The notes under the pieces: model-generated | Seen by the model: only the letters and a program-made list of their open reading frames with translations | The model's database searches: none | What the model was told of the DNA's origin: nothing | Program-made: the position numbers and the translations under genes | NCBI GenBank assembly: GCA_015494005.1 | Contig: WGCB01000639.1 | Location: 1-5,735, forward strand | Reading direction: 5' to 3' | Length of the DNA: 5,735 bases | Source: Caldilineaceae bacterium | GTDB taxonomy: Bacteria > Chloroflexota > Anaerolineae > Caldilineales > Caldilineaceae | Part shown: positions 4,748 to 5,735 of the stretch, piece after piece | Numbering within the stretch: the stretch's first letter is position 1 | Layout: the number at the start of each line of letters is the position of its first letter

Positions 4748-5533
4748 ATGACCAGCTCGAACAGCGACCAGATCCGCCAGATCGTGCGGGAGAACTACCG
4801 CCAGGTGGCGGTGCGGGAGGATGACTGCTGCGGCCCGGCCTGTGGCTGCCAGGCAGAGCCGGAGGAGCTCTCCCAGCTCATGGGCTACACCCTGGAGGAG
4901 ATCCAGGCCGTGCCCGAAGGGGCCAACATGGGCCTGGGCTGCGGCAATCCCCAGGCCATCGCCAGCCTCCAGCCCGGGGAGGTGGTCCTGGACCTGGGCA
5001 GTGGTGGCGGCTTCGACTGCCTGCTGGCCGCCCGCCAGGTGGGCCCCACCGGGCAGGTCATCGGCGTGGACATGACGCCGGAGATGATCAGCAAGGCCCG
5101 TCGCATCGCCCGGGAGATGGGCGTGGAGCACGTGGAGTACCGCCTAGGAGAGATCGAGCATCTGCCCGTGGCTGACGCCAGCGTGGACGTGATCCTCTCC
5201 AACTGCGTCATCAACCTCTCCCCCGAGAAGGAGCAGGTCTTCCGGGAGGCCTTCCGGGTGCTGAAGCCCGGGGGACGCCTGGCCATCTCGGACATCGTCA
5301 CCAGCGCTCCCCTGCCCCCGGAGGTGCGCCAGGACATGGCCCTCTACACCGAGTGCGTGGCCGGGGCCGCCTCCGTGGACGAGCTGGAGGCTATGCTGGC
5401 CCGCATCGGCTTCGTGGACGTGGCCATCCGCCCCAAGGAGGAGAGCCGCACCCTGATCCGGGTCTGGGAGCTGGGCGGCAACCTGGACGACTACATCCTC
5501 TCCGCCACCATCCAGGCCCGCAAGCCGGCCTAG
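4748..5533 (+). CDS. arsM: Arsenite S-adenosylmethionine methyltransferase ArsM
   Basis: This 261-residue cytoplasmic enzyme should methylate As(III) stepwise, using S-adenosylmethionine, to methyl- and dimethyl-arsenicals and possibly volatile trimethylarsine. The SAM-binding motif is VLDLGSGGGFD (80-90), with GVDMTPEMISKAR (106-118) as the acidic ribose-binding segment. The As(III)-site cysteines are in place: MGLGCGNP with Cys65, LSNCVINLSPEK with Cys153, and YTECVAGA with Cys203. The N-terminal cluster DDCCGPACGC (Cys27, 28, 32, 34) covers the further conserved cysteine position of algal CmArsM. VLKPGGRLAISDIV (171-184) is the usual post-SAM strand. Length fits bacterial ArsM. The start at 4748 has AAAGGAG (4735-4741) six bases upstream; an in-frame ATG at 4709 lies in repeat DNA and is rejected. 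The gene is last in the visible cassette, and its stop codon lies at the edge of a 113-bp repeat. Confidence 0.95.
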   Translation: MTSSNSDQIRQIVRENYRQVAVREDDCCGPACGCQAEPEELSQLMGYTLEEIQAVPEGANMGLGCGNPQAIASLQPGEVVLDLGSGGGFDCLLAARQVGPTGQVIGVDMTPEMISKARRIAREMGVEHVEYRLGEIEHLPVADASVDVILSNCVINLSPEKEQVFREAFRVLKPGGRLAISDIVTSAPLPPEVRQDMALYTECVAGAASVDELEAMLARIGFVDVAIRPKEESRTLIRVWELGGNLDDYILSATIQARKPA

Positions 5534-5639
5534 CCCAGGAAATGCAGCCACGGGCTGTCATCCCGCTGCACCTGCTCGCGAACGCCCCAACAAGTTCCCC
5601 CTCTCCAGTCGTGGAGAGGGGGACAGGGGGTGAGGTCCA
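5527..5639. repeat. 113-bp direct repeat, copy 1, starting at the arsM stop codon
   Basis: This copy begins GGCCTAGCCCAGG, including the last arsM codon and stop, and is followed immediately by copy 2. Over the 96 comparable bases the copies differ at 8 positions with no insertions or deletions. It holds two inverted repeats: TGCAGC/GCTGCA (5543-5548 and 5565-5570) and the perfect 11-bp hairpin at 5597-5622. The tail ACAGGGGGTGAGG follows the hairpin. It looks like a dispersed structured intergenic element rather than a coding segment. Confidence 0.85.
5597..5622. other. Perfect 11-bp hairpin in repeat copy 1
   Basis: CCCCCTCTCCA and TGGAGAGGGGG flank the loop GTCG. The stem is perfect and GC-rich, 63 bases past the arsM stop. 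It may stabilise the arsM mRNA 3' end or help stop transcription from either side, but no T-run follows. Confidence 0.7.
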
Positions 5640-5735
5640 GGCCTAGCCCAGGAAATGCAGCCACGGGATGCCACTCCGCTGCACCTGCCCGCGAACGCCT
5701 CTACAAGTTCCCCCTCTCCAGCCGTGGAGAGGGGG
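5640..5735. repeat. 113-bp direct repeat, copy 2, cut by the right window edge
   Basis: This copy starts with the same GGCCTAGCCCAGG and runs 96 bases to the edge. The eight differences from copy 1 are single substitutions, mostly between the two inverted repeats; none falls in the 11-bp stem. Its hairpin (5710-5735) has loop GCCG instead of GTCG. Further copies may continue beyond the window. Confidence 0.85.

Noticed and set aside
5353..5646. Open frame over the arsM end and the 113-bp repeat
   Set aside because: It is a frame shadow of arsM and continues through a structured repeat. No family resemblance or ribosome binding site is visible.

Overview
This is a GC-rich bacterial window holding six complete genes and one gene cut by the left edge. 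The genes share one high-GC codon style. Together they suggest a Chloroflexota-type genome: a cysteine-less Trm112-like protein with a membrane anchor, an arsR-arsN2-arsM arsenic cassette, a Cax-type antiporter, and short repeats in most gaps between genes. The phylum is an inference from gene types and repeat style, not a database result.

Layout. Positions 1-436 (minus) hold the N-terminal third of a DUF1343/NamZ-family protein. Positions 640-1023 (minus) hold a small membrane-anchored Trm112-like protein. Positions 1281-2288 (plus) hold a PLP-dependent threonine/serine dehydratase, divergent from the Trm112-like gene across a 257-base gap with two extended -10 promoters and a dyad. Positions 2313-3395 (minus) hold a calcium/cation-proton antiporter (Cax), convergent with the dehydratase. 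Its stop codon lies in a 13-bp tandem duplication. A 276-base gap then separates it from the divergent arsenic cassette. This gap carries a near-consensus sigma70 promoter for arsR, a probable ArsR operator, a weaker antiporter promoter and three tandem 16-bp repeats. The cassette on the plus strand is arsR (3672-4034), arsN2 (4139-4645) and arsM (4748-5533).

How the genes may work together. ArsR probably represses its own promoter and releases it when As(III) binds. ArsM methylates As(III) using S-adenosylmethionine. ArsN2 is a GNAT acetyltransferase that keeps company with ars genes, but its substrate is unsettled. No arsenite efflux pump or arsenate reductase lies in the window, so as seen the cassette detoxifies by chemical modification. 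The dehydratase, Cax and NamZ genes look like ordinary housekeeping neighbours.

The most unusual material is between the genes. Degenerate 7-, 10- and 16-bp tandem repeats occupy several gaps. One heptamer array is translated as the C-terminal tail of ArsN2. Two copies of a 113-bp repeat with a perfect 11-bp hairpin begin exactly at the arsM stop codon and run off the right edge. I see no clearly new multi-gene system; the strongest leads are the repeat elements and the ArsR operator candidates.
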